Assembly (NCBI GenBank): GCA_947650365.1
Contig: CANTAL010000027.1
Coordinates: 62,001 to 126,000, forward strand
Origin: Chamaelirium japonicum
Lineage: Eukaryota > Streptophyta > Magnoliopsida > Liliales > Melanthiaceae
Reading direction: 5' to 3'
Length of the DNA: 64,000 nucleotides
Below are positions 1 through 10,812 of this stretch, in pieces; position 1 is the first letter of the stretch, and every line of letters begins with the position of its first letter. The notes under the pieces were generated by a model. It did not search any database, was not told the origin of the DNA, and saw nothing but the letters and a program-made list of their open reading frames with translations. A program made the position numbers and the translations under genes.

Positions 1-84
1 CGACAGCTCTGGCACGTGCTTTGCTTTAGCTTTGGCTTTATTTTGCTTTGCTTTGGAGTCGATTTTGGCTTTGGCTTTGACTTG

Positions 85-320
85 AGAGGAGGTCCAGAGT
101 AATCCTTCCGGTTCTTCTTCCTCTTCTTGCTTTCTTATTTGTGCCAAGATCAAAGGCTTGACTGAAGTAGAGGCTTGTGTAGAGCCTCCACAAACCTCCT
201 CTCTATGCTTTCTTCTTTGTGTGAGGATCAGAGCTTTGACTTGAGTGGAGACCAATGTAGAGTCTCCACGAACTTCTTCTCCACACTTTCTTCTTCGTGC
301 ACTGATCCAAACCTTCAATT
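85..320. repeat. three imperfect tandem units of about 78 bp
   Basis: Three diverged units follow one another. Each runs from a CTTGAGAGGAGG / GACTGAAGTAGAGG / GACTTGAGTGGAG-like start through CCTCCACAAACCTCCTC-like sequence to a TTTCTTCTTTGTG-like stretch. Units 2 and 3 are the most alike. An 84-residue open frame crosses them but has the composition of a repeat and no recognisable domain, so I do not call it a gene. Confidence 0.6.
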
Positions 321-429
321 TTTTGAGGATTTAATGAATATTTTACTCACAACGAGCAAGAATTATCTGGTATACGTTTTCAGAGATATACTGCATGATC
401 AAAGGCGAAGCCAACTAAGGCCCCACTAG

Positions 430-765
430 GATTTGAAATTTAACTATAAATCACCCTTTGCCCCCATGAAGTTTAGCTCAAAAAACATTTAAGTCTTTGA
501 GGATCTTCAAGTGTGGAAAACTTCTTCTTAGCATTTTTTTTTTGAGAAATCTCACTATTAAAACAAAATGCTACAATAAAATCATTTTAGCAAAAAACTG
601 AATTATTTTTTGAGAATCTCACATTTTAAAAAAATTGCTACGGTGATTCCAAAAATCAGAAGAAAAAAAACAACACAGCAAATAGGGTTAGGGGTAGTTT
701 TGCTATTTGGATGGTTTGAAAAAATCAACACAGGTGGTTTGGGGACTTGTCTGTCCTTCAGTTCA
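430..765. other. gene-free AT-rich stretch
   Basis: I see no gene here. Around 441-490 a segment resembles the reverse complement of 16022-16072 (both keep a TTTGCC(T/C)CC block next to TTTAGCTCAAAAA), so both may be ends of one undetermined repeat family. The open frames on the two strands at 603-1032 overlap and look fortuitous. Confidence 0.4.
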
Positions 766-825
766 AAAGGATTTTCTTCTGTCTTTCTTGGCTCCTTTTG
801 GGTTTCTTGCTGGATGGGGGCCTCT

Positions 826-1716
826 ATGGTGGAGGCCGGGGGTTTGGCCTCGGATCCTCCCACGCGGGAGGGTGGTCTGGTGCCGAAGGTGGTCACCCTC
901 CCATTTGCGGGAATTCCTCACAGCCTAGTAAGTGGTCGTCCCTTTTTGCTGCTCTGGCTCGGCAGCGGGTCTCGGATGAGTATCTCGCATCCTTACGATC
1001 TCCAGTTGATGGTCGTTTTGTCATCCCTTTGACCTTGGTTGACCATATCACTGGGTCATGGAGGTTCTCTTTGGTCGGTAGCTTTCTGGGAAAGGGGCCG
1101 AGGCTTCTTTTGCATTTGCTTCTGGAGCACTAGCTCGTTTGTGGGAGTCCAAAGCACATTTAATTTTCTGCAACTGTTGTCTAATTTTATCCTATTTCGT
1201 TTCGAATCCGAGGAGGATCTTGCTAAGATTTTAGGGGGGGGGGCTTGGGTAGTGGCTGACCAGGCTCTAGCTCTCGAACGGTGGGATTTGGGCTTCTGAC
1301 CATCCTCGACGACCGTTCACCTCACTCTAGTCCGGTTACGTATGCCTGAACTCCTCGTTCCTCTCTGGAACTTAGATCTTCTCCTATCCTTCGCCAAGGC
1401 GGTGGGCCTCCTGATTGACGTTGATGATTTCACCACAAAAGTATTGCACAGCTTGTCGACGATTTTGCAGGGTAGATTTACCAGGGTCTGTGTGGAGATC
1501 GACAACTCTAAGCCCTTAACGGTTGGATTACACATCGATGGGGAAGGTTTATCGTTTTGGCAACCCTTTCTCTATGAGAACCTTCCCTTGTTTTGCTCCA
1601 AATGTGTGAAGGTCGGCCATCTTGGGCCGTCTTGTTCGAGTCCAGCCACTGATTATCATGTTCCCGCTCCCCCCCCCCCCCCACCCCCTTCAATTGCCCC
1701 CTTCTGGTTTTCTTAG
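826..1716 (+). pseudogene. LINE ORF1 remnant: DUF4283 and CCHC zinc knuckle
   Basis: ORF1 of plant LINEs encodes a nucleic-acid-binding protein that coats the element RNA. The likely start is ATG at 826, giving a MVEAGGLASD-like N-terminus. The reading then shifts frame to a DUF4283-like section (FRFESEEDLAKIL, near 1198-1236) and ends in a zinc knuckle, CSKCVKVGHLGPSC (C-x2-C-x4-H-x4-C), near 1593-1635. The N-terminal half, middle and knuckle lie in different frames, with homopolymer tracts (G-run near 1233, C-run near 1672) at likely shift points. It is a pseudogene. The domain order matches other plant LINE ORF1 proteins; the frame joins are my inference. Confidence 0.75.
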
Positions 1717-1964
1717 CTTTGGCTCTGGAGATGTCCCCTCGGGAACTGGTCGCCGCCAAACACCGAAAGCGTTCAGTTGGTGCTGCATCCTGGTCGGCTT
1801 AGAGTTCCCCGATTGCTGGTAACGGTAAGTCTATTTTTCCTAATTTAGTTTTACATGAGGCATTAATGGCTACAGTAGAGCACACATTATCTTCGCCCCC
1901 TTGCTGACCCGTCAGACGTTTTGGTCTTGAGTAGCCCTACTTAGCTCCTAGCGCAGGGCCATAG

Positions 1965-2293
1965 TGTGATGACCAAGATCCAATAGCCAAGATCCAAGAC
2001 TCCTGAGGCTGTGATGCCAAAATGGATGAGGTGAGGTAAGGTGAGGTGTACAAGACCACATGTTAACCCCACATCATATGGAGAGAAGGAGGTCATGAGC
2101 TACTTATATAATTTCCTCTCCCAAACATAGAAGACACATTTTAAAATCGTGCACCGCTACAGATTTCGTAAGAACTCCGTAGTTAAGCATGCTCGGGCTA
2201 GAGTAGTACTAGGATGGGTGACCCCCCTATGAAGTTCTCGTGCGGGCACGGGCAAATCAGACAATATCTTGTGTGTTTAGGGCGGATGTTACA
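1965..2293 (+). repeat. Cassandra 5' LTR
   Basis: This 329-bp LTR has TG...CA ends and is followed by AAA and the tRNA-Met-type primer-binding site. The 5S-like part lies at about 2150-2250. Confidence 0.9.
2150..2250 (+). ncRNA. 5S rRNA-derived region in Cassandra 5' LTR
   Basis: The stretch matches the 3' two thirds of plant 5S rRNA: GAACTCCGTAGTTAAGCATG, then CTCGGGCTAGAGTAGTAC, then TAGGATGGGTGACC. It covers the internal Pol III control region. The 5' third of 5S is poorly conserved. It is a transposon-borne copy, not a host 5S gene. Confidence 0.85.
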
Positions 2294-2374
2294 AAATGGT
2301 ATCAGAACCGATTCTCCTCGCTAGGTGGGGGGTCTAACCCTACACATGGACGTGTAGCCCTAAGGAGGGTGGAT

Positions 2375-2694
2375 TGTGACGACCAAGGATCCAATAGTCA
2401 AGAACCAAGACTCCTACGGCTGTGATGCCAAAATGGATGAGGTGAGGTGTACAAGGCCACCAGTTAGCCCCACATTGCCTAGAGAGAAGGAGATCCTGAG
2501 CTACTTATATAATTTCCCCTCCCAAACATAGAAGATGCGTTTTAAAACCTTACGCCACTACGGATTTCATAAAAACTCCATAGTTAAGCATGCTCGGACG
2601 AGGGTAGTACTAGGATGGGTGTTCCCCCTGGTAAGTTCTTGTGCGGGCACGGGTAAATTGAATAATATCTTGTGTGTTTGGGGCAAATGTTACA
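2375..2694 (+). repeat. Cassandra 3' LTR
   Basis: This 320-bp LTR starts TGTGACGACC right after the purine tract and ends TTACA at 2694. It differs from the 5' LTR by scattered substitutions and lacks a GTAAGGTGAG-like repeat unit. Confidence 0.9.
2555..2650 (+). ncRNA. 5S rRNA-derived region in Cassandra 3' LTR
   Basis: This is the second 5S-like copy; it keeps AACTCCATAGTTAAGCATGC and GTAGTACTAGGATGGGTG. It is more diverged than the copy in the 5' LTR. Confidence 0.8.
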
Positions 2695-3077
2695 AATAGT
2701 GTGGTAAAACCTCGGAAATAGGGTTATGATTACTCTCATGAGGAGTTCGCTCCTATGATCTCTAAATTCTGGTACCGTAGTCTTTTGGGTGGGGTTTTTT
2801 GGTTTCGTGCTCCCCATGAAGATCATTCTCTGGAATTGTCGCGGAACCCGAAAGCGGGCGTGCTGGAATCATTGTCGCCTCATTCTCTCCCATACCCATC
2901 TTGCCTTTATATGCTTATTGGAAACCAAACTCTCTGCTTGCAATGCTTCCTAGCTTGCTTGTCGTATTGGTCCGGAGTAGGATTAATTTGTGGTTCCAGC
3001 AGAGGGCCATTCGGGCGGTATGCTTCTCTTCTGGCGGGATTTGGACAGTCGAGTTACCTTTTACTCCCCTCACCGAC

Positions 3078-4524
3078 AACTGGTTGTTGGGACTATTTCT
3101 CTTCCCCATTCTCGCTTTTGGCTTTTGGCTATAGTCCACGCTTTGACCAATATGGTAGAGCGTCGTGACTTGTGGAGGTCCATTGTGCCTCTGACTTCGA
3201 TTGATACTCCTGTCCTTTTAGTGAGTGATTTCAATGCTCTTTTGTACCCTAATGATAAACTGGATGGTTCTGGCTTCCGAGTGGATGCTGGAGTCTCCGA
3301 TTTTAGGCAATGTATTATTTCTACTGGTCTACTGGATCTAGGGTTTTCAAGGGCGCTATTTACTTGGTCTAACCTTCAACAAGGGTCCCATCGTATTTTA
3401 GAGTGTATTGATCGTGCTTTCAGCAACCATAGTTGGTTCGACCTATTTCCAGAGGCCCATTTAGAACACCTGGCTCGCTTAGCCTCTGATCATTTCCCTT
3501 TATTGATCACGTTGGCCCCTCACGTCCCCCTGGGACCTCGTTCGTTTAGATTCAAACACTTCTGGCTATCCCATCCCTCTTTAGAGGAATTCCTTCAATC
3601 GCATTGGGGTTAGTTGGGAGGGTTCAATCCTTTTTGCATCTTGGGTAATAATTTATCTAATCTTCGGTGCCATATTTAATCTTGGAATCAGGATGTGGTT
3701 GGCAGGTTGGAAAGTTTGGCTGTCTCGATTGAGCACCAAATTACTCACCTTCAGTGCCTCGAGTCCGAGTCCTCTCTCTCATTGGGCCAGCTAACTATGG
3801 ATTACCATAATATCTCTAACATGATCAATACCAAGTGGAAGCAGAAATCCTGACTCCAGTGGATGGTGGGTAGGGATTGTAATACAAGGTTTTTTCACCG
3901 ATCCACGCTCATCAGGCACAAATCTAACTGTATTTATTCTTTATTGGACAACGATGGTTCTTTGCTCTCTGATCATCCAAACATCGAGCGGCTTCTTACT
4001 TCGTATTTCGCTGCCAAATGATCTTCAACCCCCCCCCCCCCCCCCCCCCCCCCATCATGAATCCATGCTTGCCCATCTTCCTCATATGATCACCATGTGG
4101 ATAATGTTTGGCTTACCAGGCCAGTCTAGACTACTGAGGTGCAGGAGGCTCTTTTATCTATGCTCCACAACAAGGCTGCTGGTCCGGATGATTTTACTGT
4201 GAAAATTTTTCGAGCTAATTAGCACAGGGTGGGAGCTGAGGTTACGGAGGGCATCCTTCATTTCTTCCAGACGGCTTATATGCCTCCATACTGGAAGGCT
4301 TCTTACATCGTGTTGATCCCCAAGCGTCTAGATCCAACCCACCCGGCTCATTTCCGCCCAATTAGTCTCATTTCCGCCCAATTAGTCTTTGCTTTGTGGT
4401 CTACAAACTCACCTCCCATATTATCGTTAACCGTTTTCAAGATCGTCCTACCCAAACTCATATCCCTAGATCAGGTAGCATTCCTCCGGGGGTGAAACAT
4501 TGCTGACTCTATCTTGTTGGCTAA
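3078..4524 (+). repeat. internal LINE tandem duplication, copy 1
   Basis: This copy covers the endonuclease C-terminal part through the start of the reverse transcriptase. It joins copy 2 at CTAAAACTGG, where the end of one unit (GGCTAAAA) meets the start of the next (AACTGGTTG) with only A residues in common. Differences from copy 2 include a longer C-run (25 at 4029-4053), an extra 20-bp direct repeat at 4347-4386 and a few substitutions. Confidence 0.93.
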
Positions 4525-5955
4525 AACTGGTTGTTGGGACTATTTCTCTTCCCCATTCTCGCTTTTGGCTTTTGGCTATAGTCCACGCTTTGACCAATAT
4601 GGTAGAGCGTCGTGACCTGTGGAGGTCCATTATGCCTCTGACTTCGATTGATACTCCTGTCCTTTTAGTGAGTGATTTCAATGCTCTTTTGTACCCTAAT
4701 GATAAACTGGATGGTTCTGGCTTCCGAGTGGATGCTGGAGTCTCCGATTTTAGGCAATGTATTGTTTCTACTGGTGTACTGGATCTAGGGTTTTCAAGGG
4801 CGCTATTTACTTGGTCTAACCTTCAACAAGGGTCCCATCGTATTTTAGAGTGTATTGACCGTGCTTTCAGCAACCATAGTTGGTTCGACCTATTTCCAGA
4901 GGCCCATTTAGAACACCTGGCTCGCTTAGCCTCTGATCATTTCCCTTTATTGATCACGTTGGCCCCTCACGTCCCCCTGGGATCTCGTCCGTTTAGATTC
5001 AAACACTTCTGGCTATCCCATCCCTCTTTAGAGGAATTCCTTCAATCGCATTGGGGTTAGTTGGGAGGGTTCAATCCTTTTTGCATCTTGGGTAATAATT
5101 TATCTAATCTTCGGTGCCATATTCAATCTTGGAATCAGGATGTGGTTGGCAGGTTGGAAAGTTTGGCTGTCTCGATTGAGCACCAAATTACTCACCTTCA
5201 GTGCCTCGAGTCCGAGTCCTCTCTCTCATTGGGCCAGCTAACTATGGATTACCATAATATCTCTAACATGATCAATACCAAGTGGAAGCAAAAATCCTGA
5301 CTCCAGTGGATGGTGGGTAGGGATTGTAATACAGGGTTTTTTCACCGATCCACGCTCATCAGGCACAAATCTAACTGTATTTATTCTTTATTGGACAACG
5401 ATGGTTCTTTGCTCTCTGATCATCCAAACATCGAGCGGCTTCTTACTTCGTATTTCGCTGCCAAAATGATCTTCAACCCCCCCCCCCCCCCCTCGGTTAT
5501 CCATCATGAATCCATGCTTGCCCATCTTCCACATATGATCACTCTGTGGATAATGTTTGGCTTACCAGGCCAGTCTCGACTACTGAGGTGCAGGAGGCTC
5601 TTTTATCTATGCTCCTCAACAAGGCTGCTGGTCCGGATGATTTTACTGTGAAATTTTTTTGAGCTAATTAGCACAGGGTGGGAGCTGAGGTTACGGAGGG
5701 CATCCTTCATTTCTTCCAGACGGCTTATATGCCTCTATACTGGAAGGCTTCTTACATCGTGTTGATCCCCAAGCGTCCAGATCCAACCCACCTGGCTCAT
5801 TTCCGCCCAATTAGTCTTTGCTTTGTGGTCTACAAACTCACCTCCTATATTATCGTTAACCGTTTTCAAGATCGGCCTACCCAAACTCATATCCCTAGAT
5901 CAGGTAGCATTCCTCCGGGGGTGAAACATTGCTGACTCTATCTTGTTGGCTAAAA
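4525..5955 (+). repeat. internal LINE tandem duplication, copy 2
   Basis: This copy is almost identical to 3078-4524 and continues into the rest of the reverse transcriptase (GGCTAAAAAGGCC at 5948 onward). Its C-run is 16 long (5477-5492) and is followed by TCGGTTATC, which copy 1 lacks. The high identity shows the duplication is much younger than the LINE coding decay shared by both copies. Confidence 0.93.
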
Positions 5956-6096
5956 AGGCCTTGCATTCCATGAGGTATGATTCTTGGAATACGGACACTT
6001 TAGCTTTTAAACTGGACTTGGCTCAGGCGTATGACCGCATGGAATGGGACTTCCTTTATAGGGTTTTGGTTCATTTTGGTTTCTCCCCGATGTGGA

Positions 6097-6707
6097 TGTG
6101 GGGGAGGATTACGGTCATCATACAGTCCCCCTACAATAGTTGATAGAAGGTGTTGACCTTCGAGATGTGGCACTATGAGATGTTGAGCTGTCGTGTGCTT
6201 AGCTATTACACAGACACTGTAGAGTAGAGAAAGTGATTGAGTTGACATAGAATGTGGTGACGAAGTTTGGCCGAAACCTACATCTCCGTGTGATAAGATG
6301 TAACATTTGCATCCACTAACTCTGAGAAAGTAGAGCTACTTTCGGCAAGCCGAGGAGTATTTATATAAGTAGATAGAGAGTGGAGAAGGCTTGACTAGAG
6401 TCTGATTACCAAAAGGCTCGAGGAGCTCTGGAAAACAGAAAGTTGAAAGTCGAATAATGAAAATTGGATATGGAATATTTGTCAGGTCTATTATTTATAG
6501 AGGTTTGGGAATATCAAGAGTTTTGGTAAATATCCGGAGGGATTTACCAGACCCCGGATAGTGTACGTGGGCCCCAGGCTGAGCTGCAGGTCCCACGGTC
6601 ATCTCTGTAGGTCCCAAGCAGGGCTGTGGGTCCCATTGTCGTCTCCATGGGCCCCAAGCAGGACTGCGAGTCCCACTGCAGGGTGTTAGCCAGATTTTGC
6701 ACCCACA
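6097..6707 (-). mobile_element. solo LTR inserted in the LINE reverse transcriptase
   Basis: The insert has TG...CA ends (TGTGGGGGAGG and GCACCCACA) and is flanked by the 5-bp duplication GTGGA at 6092-6096 and 6708-6712. Removing it with one GTGGA restores the LINE frame across FSPMWM-QWICAF. A TATA-like box (CTATAAATA on the minus strand, near 6490-6502) and the ACACGGAGATG and CCAAACTTCGTCACC segments on that strand set its orientation. Related LTRs lie at 37514-38246 and 51835-52544. There is no internal retroelement sequence, so it is a solo LTR left by LTR-LTR recombination. Confidence 0.92.
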
Positions 6708-9144
6708 GTGGATGCAATGGATTTGCGCTTTCATCGAAAACCCTTTTTTTGCTATTATTTTAAACAATTCTCCCACCACTTGGTTTTTTACTTCCTGGGG
6801 GTTAAAGCAGGGGGACCCCTTGTCTCCGTACATGTTCATCCTAGGTTCTGAAGGTCTCAATCGGAATATGGCTGTCTTGCGCGATCAGGGTCTTCTGCGG
6901 GGTGTTTTTTCCTACTCCTCAAGGTCCTTCTACTACTCAGTTGGCCTACGAAAATGACACAATGATGTTCGTCCAGAACTCTTATACCCAAATATCTCGA
7001 GTAATGAACCTCATTCACTCCTACGGAGAATTCTCTGGTCAATGTCTCAATTTGTCGAAATCCTCCATAATTTTTGGCCCTCGTGTCAGCCTAGCTATCA
7101 AATGTTTCTTCACAAATTACTAAGTTTTTCTGAGCTTCATGAACCTTTTACCTATATAGGTGTGCCAATTTTCGGTAAGCAAGTTAAGACCATGGATCTG
7201 GGGTGCCTCACCTCCAAAGTTCTGTCAAAATTGGCGGGTTGGAGGGTGTCTCTGCTGTCCTTTTCGGATCGTTTACTTCTTTTGAAGTCGGTTCTCTCCT
7301 CGATGCCAGTTTACACCCTTGTGTACCAGTTGGTTCCGAAAGGTATCATTGACCAACTGGAAAAGAAAATGAGGCATTTCCTTTGGGGATCTTCTCAATC
7401 CTACAACGGTATTCATCTCTTGAGTTGGTCCAGAGTTTGAACCCCCATGCGTGAGAGAGATTTGGGCATTCGCTCGCTACAGCATATACATGAAGCTCTT
7501 ATGGTTAAGTGGGGATTTGAACTCCTCAACTTTGGTACATCGCCTTAGCGGTCTTTCTGGACCCTTAAGTATGGCTCGAATCCCACTCCTTGGCATTAGC
7601 CTTCCCCCCCAAAGCTTTCCTAGGCTTGGCGGGCAATCCAACGTGGTCTTCCCATCCTTCGGGAGAATATTATGGTGGCTGTCTGGACCACAACAGATTT
7701 TTGTCCTTGGGAATTTCCCTGGGTGTCTATTACCCTGTTCAATTGTATACTTTTGTGTTTGAACTCGTCGTACTATGTGTCTATCACCTCCATTTCCCAT
7801 TTGTTTCACACTTCTCCGTTGGGTGTGGCTTGGAATCCAACTCTCATGTCCAAAAATTTTCCTTCCTTCTGGTGTGATCAAATAGCTATGATTCTGATCC
7901 TCTCCTACCCGCCAGCTAGACTTATCAGATGAGGAGCTTCGGGTCGGATGATGATGATCCTCTCATATGCCTTTCAGACTATTTCCCCTACGCTACCGGG
8001 GATGACACCTTCTTGCAACTTGTGGCAACTTCTGTGGAAACTTTCTATTTCACCTAGCGCAATGTTTTGGCTGGAAGATATTACATGGTATTTTACCTTC
8101 CAATCAATTCTTAGCTCACATGGGCCTGAGTCTGACAATGGGATGCAATCCATGCTTTATGCTCATGGAGGACATTAATCATGTTATTTGTGAGTGCCCT
8201 TACTCATCAGCTATTTGGGATGAGATCTACGCACGAGCAAACAGTCCTCAAGAACTTCGCATTTTGTCCACTGAAGATTTCTTACTGGCTCTCAAGGAGG
8301 AGGATTTCTGCCCGACAAGGCTCCGGAAATTTCCCCCTATGCTTTTGCTTCAGATTTTTTGGCAAATTTAGAAATCTCAAAACTGTGCTATTTTTAAAGG
8401 GAGGTATGAAAGTCCTCCAACTGTGGCGATTCAGATCCTTTCACTTCATCGGGAACTCAGTTGGTTTGCATTCAATGATCTCGGTCTGATGGATTCCCCC
8501 AAATCCGGGGGAACTTAAATTAAATTTTGATGGTTCGGTGGACCACGTTTGAAAATTTGCGAGAAGTGGCTTTCTTTTGCACGACTGTCGTGGACGTATC
8601 ATCTTGGTGGCCACTTGCCCTATTTTGTGCACTAACGTGGACTATGCAAAAAAGATTGTCCTCTTTTTGGGCTTGCGTTTGGTCCAATAGAACAATTAGG
8701 AACCGATATGCCTTTCGACTCCATCATTGAAGACTACAGGCGTATGACATTGTCTTTGCCTTCGGTGCGGTGGTCCCACATCTACCGGGAAGCAAACGGC
8801 CCTACTGACATCCTAGCCAACTTGGGTAGGACGGATGGAGATCTTCGGATCTTTCAGGAGGACTGCCCCATGACAATCTGGGAAGCGGCTCGACGGAAAA
8901 TGGGCTACTCACGGCTTGTACATGAGCCAGGATAGGCTGGGTGGGGTTTCCACGCAAGTCTCTTTGTATTTTGTAGCCTTCTCTTATAAGAGTGTTACCA
9001 AAAAAAAAGGATTTTCTTAAAAGAGCTTATGACTAAGTCTCAATAAAAAAAAACACAAGAAATTCAACAATAACACTAAATCTCTTACACTAAACTAAGA
9101 GTTGATTAACCAGCTATCAGATGGACTACCCTCATCCAACTATA

Positions 9145-9618
9145 GATGGGTCCATCTAAATGCACCCATGGTTTTAGTGTTGGCACCCATATTTTCTTGG
9201 ACCCATGCCAGTTAGTTCGGTCTGTAATGGCACCGTTAATAACCCCAAAATACCCGCATCTCTAACCTCTAGCCAACCCTCCCCTGCCCTCGTTGTCACT
9301 ACTACATTGCTTCCTCCCACCTCCACCTCCATCCTCCTTCCTCTTTTCCATCTTAACCTAATCCTTTTTTGAAGAGGTTGACAAACTGACATCTTCGGAA
9401 TATGTTAGGGTTCAGACGTCGAAGAGGAGGAAGGAGGAAGGCGTAGGAGGGGGGGAGAAAGGAGAAAGGATCAGGAGGAGGAAGAAGAAGAAGAGGGAGA
9501 AGAACGGCGGAGGAAGGAGAAGGACGCCAACGTCGATGGGGCTGGGCAGGCTGAACGTTAGGATTGGGGGTAGTTAAGGGTGCCAACACTAGAACTATGT
9601 GTGCATTTAGATGAAACC
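9145..9618. mobile_element. Mutator-like MITE
   Basis: The ends form an inverted repeat of about 40 bp: CATCTAAATGCACCCATGG then TAGTGTTGGCACCC on the left, and GGGTGCCAACACTAGAACTA then GCATTTAGATG on the right. Long terminal repeats and a 9-bp-like flanking pair (CCAACTATA / CCAACTAGA) point to a Mutator-like element. The exact edge is ambiguous by a few bases. The interior is a purine-rich GAAGAGGAGG stretch with no transposase. Confidence 0.75.
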
Positions 9619-9647
9619 AACTAGAAGCTTCTAGCAATGAGATTTTA

Positions 9648-9915
9648 CCAACGAGTGGTACTTCCTCTCTGCCTTGTTGGAGAGGTTCCACGCTCGACTC
9701 CCAGCAGGGATATCGTGAATCGATCTTTTCCTCAAGGTCATTGTCTTGTTTGCGCATGCAAATTCTGACCGTTGATGTCGTGTTCACGGGATTATGAAAT
9801 TAATCATTAGCAGCTGCTATCTTCCCGTTTCGATCTCCCGACCTTTTTGAGCCCTTACTCCAGCGCCATGTCCTCTGACCCGGTGACCCCCTGGCCGGTC
9901 CAGGAAAAAAAAAAA
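9648..9915 (+). mobile_element. tRNA-derived SINE, copy 1
   Basis: The head resembles a Pol III promoter: AACGAGTGGTA as a degenerate A box and GGTTCCACGCTCGACTCCC as a degenerate B box. The body continues to an A-run (9905-9915). It is clearly homologous to 43465-43750 across the full length (CTTGTTGGAGAGGTTCC, CTTGTTTGCGC, CCTTTTTGAGCCC). A degenerate flanking pair, CAATGAGATTTTA (9635) and CAGTGAGGTTTTT (9916), may be the target duplication. Confidence 0.8.
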
Positions 9916-9928
9916 CAGTGAGGTTTTT

Positions 9929-10340
9929 TTGGAAGAGGATGTGGGTGATGTTCATGAGGCCCATATGAGTCCGACGGTCCAACCCCACCAAGCATGGGAT
10001 AGGGACCGTACTGATGGGGTCCACGTACGGAAGTGGATAAGGGTTCTAATGGTGTTGCTCCTCCTTCTGACCCACAAATTGTGGACTACGTCATTGTGGC
10101 TCGAGCCACACGCACCATGATACCATGCTTTCGGTGAGCCACGACAGTCCGCCCCTGTATCCCCCAGCCGTCCACAGATGTCGCAATCATCATCAACAAT
10201 ATGAGGCCCGTATGGCCACGATATCGATGATGGGTTCGGACCGCATATTTCAGATTAGACTCAGAGTCTAGTCCGAGCCCAGATTTTTTTTTGTTGGCGG
10301 AAACATTAATAAGAAAGGAGGACAAAAACACCCCACAGAC
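9929..10340. other. gene-free stretch
   Basis: I see no gene or recognisable repeat here. The short open frames on both strands are of low-complexity composition. Confidence 0.4.
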
Positions 10341-10804
10341 TAGGGGTGGCAATGGGTAGTGTCGGGTCGGGTTCGTGTCGTGTCTAGTTTCGTGTCGCAT
10401 CCAAAACCCCTAGACCCGGACCCGGACCCGACCTGTTTAACTAATCGATCCTAAACCTGTACCCGACCCGCTAATAAACGGGTAGACCCAATAAGATCCG
10501 GTAAGACCCGTTTACCACTCGGGTCTATTCAGTTGACCCGATCCGACCCAATCCGACTTGACCCGAAAGACCGCTGGTATTATATATTACAGTATCGGAT
10601 TGGGGGTAGACCCGACACGACCCGTTGAATACTAAACGGGTCTTCCCGGGTCTACCGTGTCCAGACCCTAAACCCGGACCCGACCCGTTTATTAAACGGG
10701 TCTATCGTGTTGACCCGTTTATGACCCGAACCCGTTTAGCCCTGACTCAGACCCGCTAACTTCGTGTCGGGTCTGCCGTGTCGGGTCCGAAATTGCCAGC
10801 CCTA
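10341..10804. mobile_element. ACCCG-rich hAT-like MITE, copy A
   Basis: The ends are inverted: TAGGGGTGGCAATGGG on the left and ATTGCCAGCCCTA on the right. They are flanked by an 8-bp duplication with one change (CCACAGAC at 10333-10340, CAACAGAC at 10805-10812). An 8-bp duplication with (C/T)AGGGGTG-type ends is typical of hAT elements. The interior is mostly GGGTC/ACCCG repeats and has no transposase. Confidence 0.88.
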
Positions 10805-10812
10805 CAACAGAC

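Larger units (their letters stand above)
1965..2694 (+). mobile_element. Cassandra-type TRIM retrotransposon carrying 5S rRNA sequence
   Basis: Two direct LTRs (1965-2293 and 2375-2694) flank about 80 bp of internal DNA. The LTRs start TGTGA(T/C)GACC and end ATGTTACA. The internal part begins with a tRNA-Met primer-binding site, TGGTATCAGAACC (2297-2309), and ends with a purine tract, AAGGAGGGTGGA. Each LTR holds 5S-rRNA-like sequence, including AGTAGTACTAGGATGGGTG. Flanking 5-mers CATAG (1960-1964) and AATAG (2695-2699) fit a 5-bp target duplication with one change. This is the layout known for Cassandra: no coding capacity and a 5S Pol III promoter in the LTR. It sits between ORF1 and ORF2 of the LINE. 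LTR divergence shows it is not recent. Confidence 0.93.
2816..8935 (+). pseudogene. LINE ORF2 remnant: endonuclease, reverse transcriptase, zf-RVT, RNase H
   Basis: ATG at 2816 opens with MKIILWNCRG, the usual start of plant LINE ORF2. The endonuclease part keeps GGMLLFW, SDFNALL and a SDHFPLL motif. The reverse transcriptase part keeps LIPKR, HFRPISL, FKLDLAQAYDRMEWDF and GLKQGDPLSPYMFIL. The catalytic YADD box reads YEND at 6947-6958, so polymerase activity would be lost even without the breaks. A zf-RVT part (NHVICECPYSSAIWDEI, near 8179-8230) and an RNase H end (WSHIYREANGPTDILANLG) finish at a TGA at 8933-8935. The frame is broken by stops, the internal duplication and the solo LTR. Confidence 0.88.
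780..9009 (+). mobile_element. plant LINE (non-LTR retrotransposon), composite and decayed
   Basis: The element reads ORF1 (DUF4283 plus CCHC knuckle), then ORF2 (endonuclease, reverse transcriptase, zf-RVT, RNase H), then a short 3' UTR ending in an A-run at about 8999-9008. The 14-mer AAAAGGATTTTCTT occurs at 766-779 and again at 9005-9018 just after the A-run, as expected for a target-site duplication made by target-primed reverse transcription; this sets the 5' end at about 780. Later events inside it are a Cassandra element (1965-2694), a tandem duplication (3078-5955) and a solo LTR (6097-6707). Frameshifts and stops run throughout, so it is inactive. Confidence 0.88.

Noticed and set aside
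2150-2650. host 5S rRNA genes
   Set aside because: The two 5S-like pieces are diverged, lack the 5' third and lie inside the LTRs of one element.
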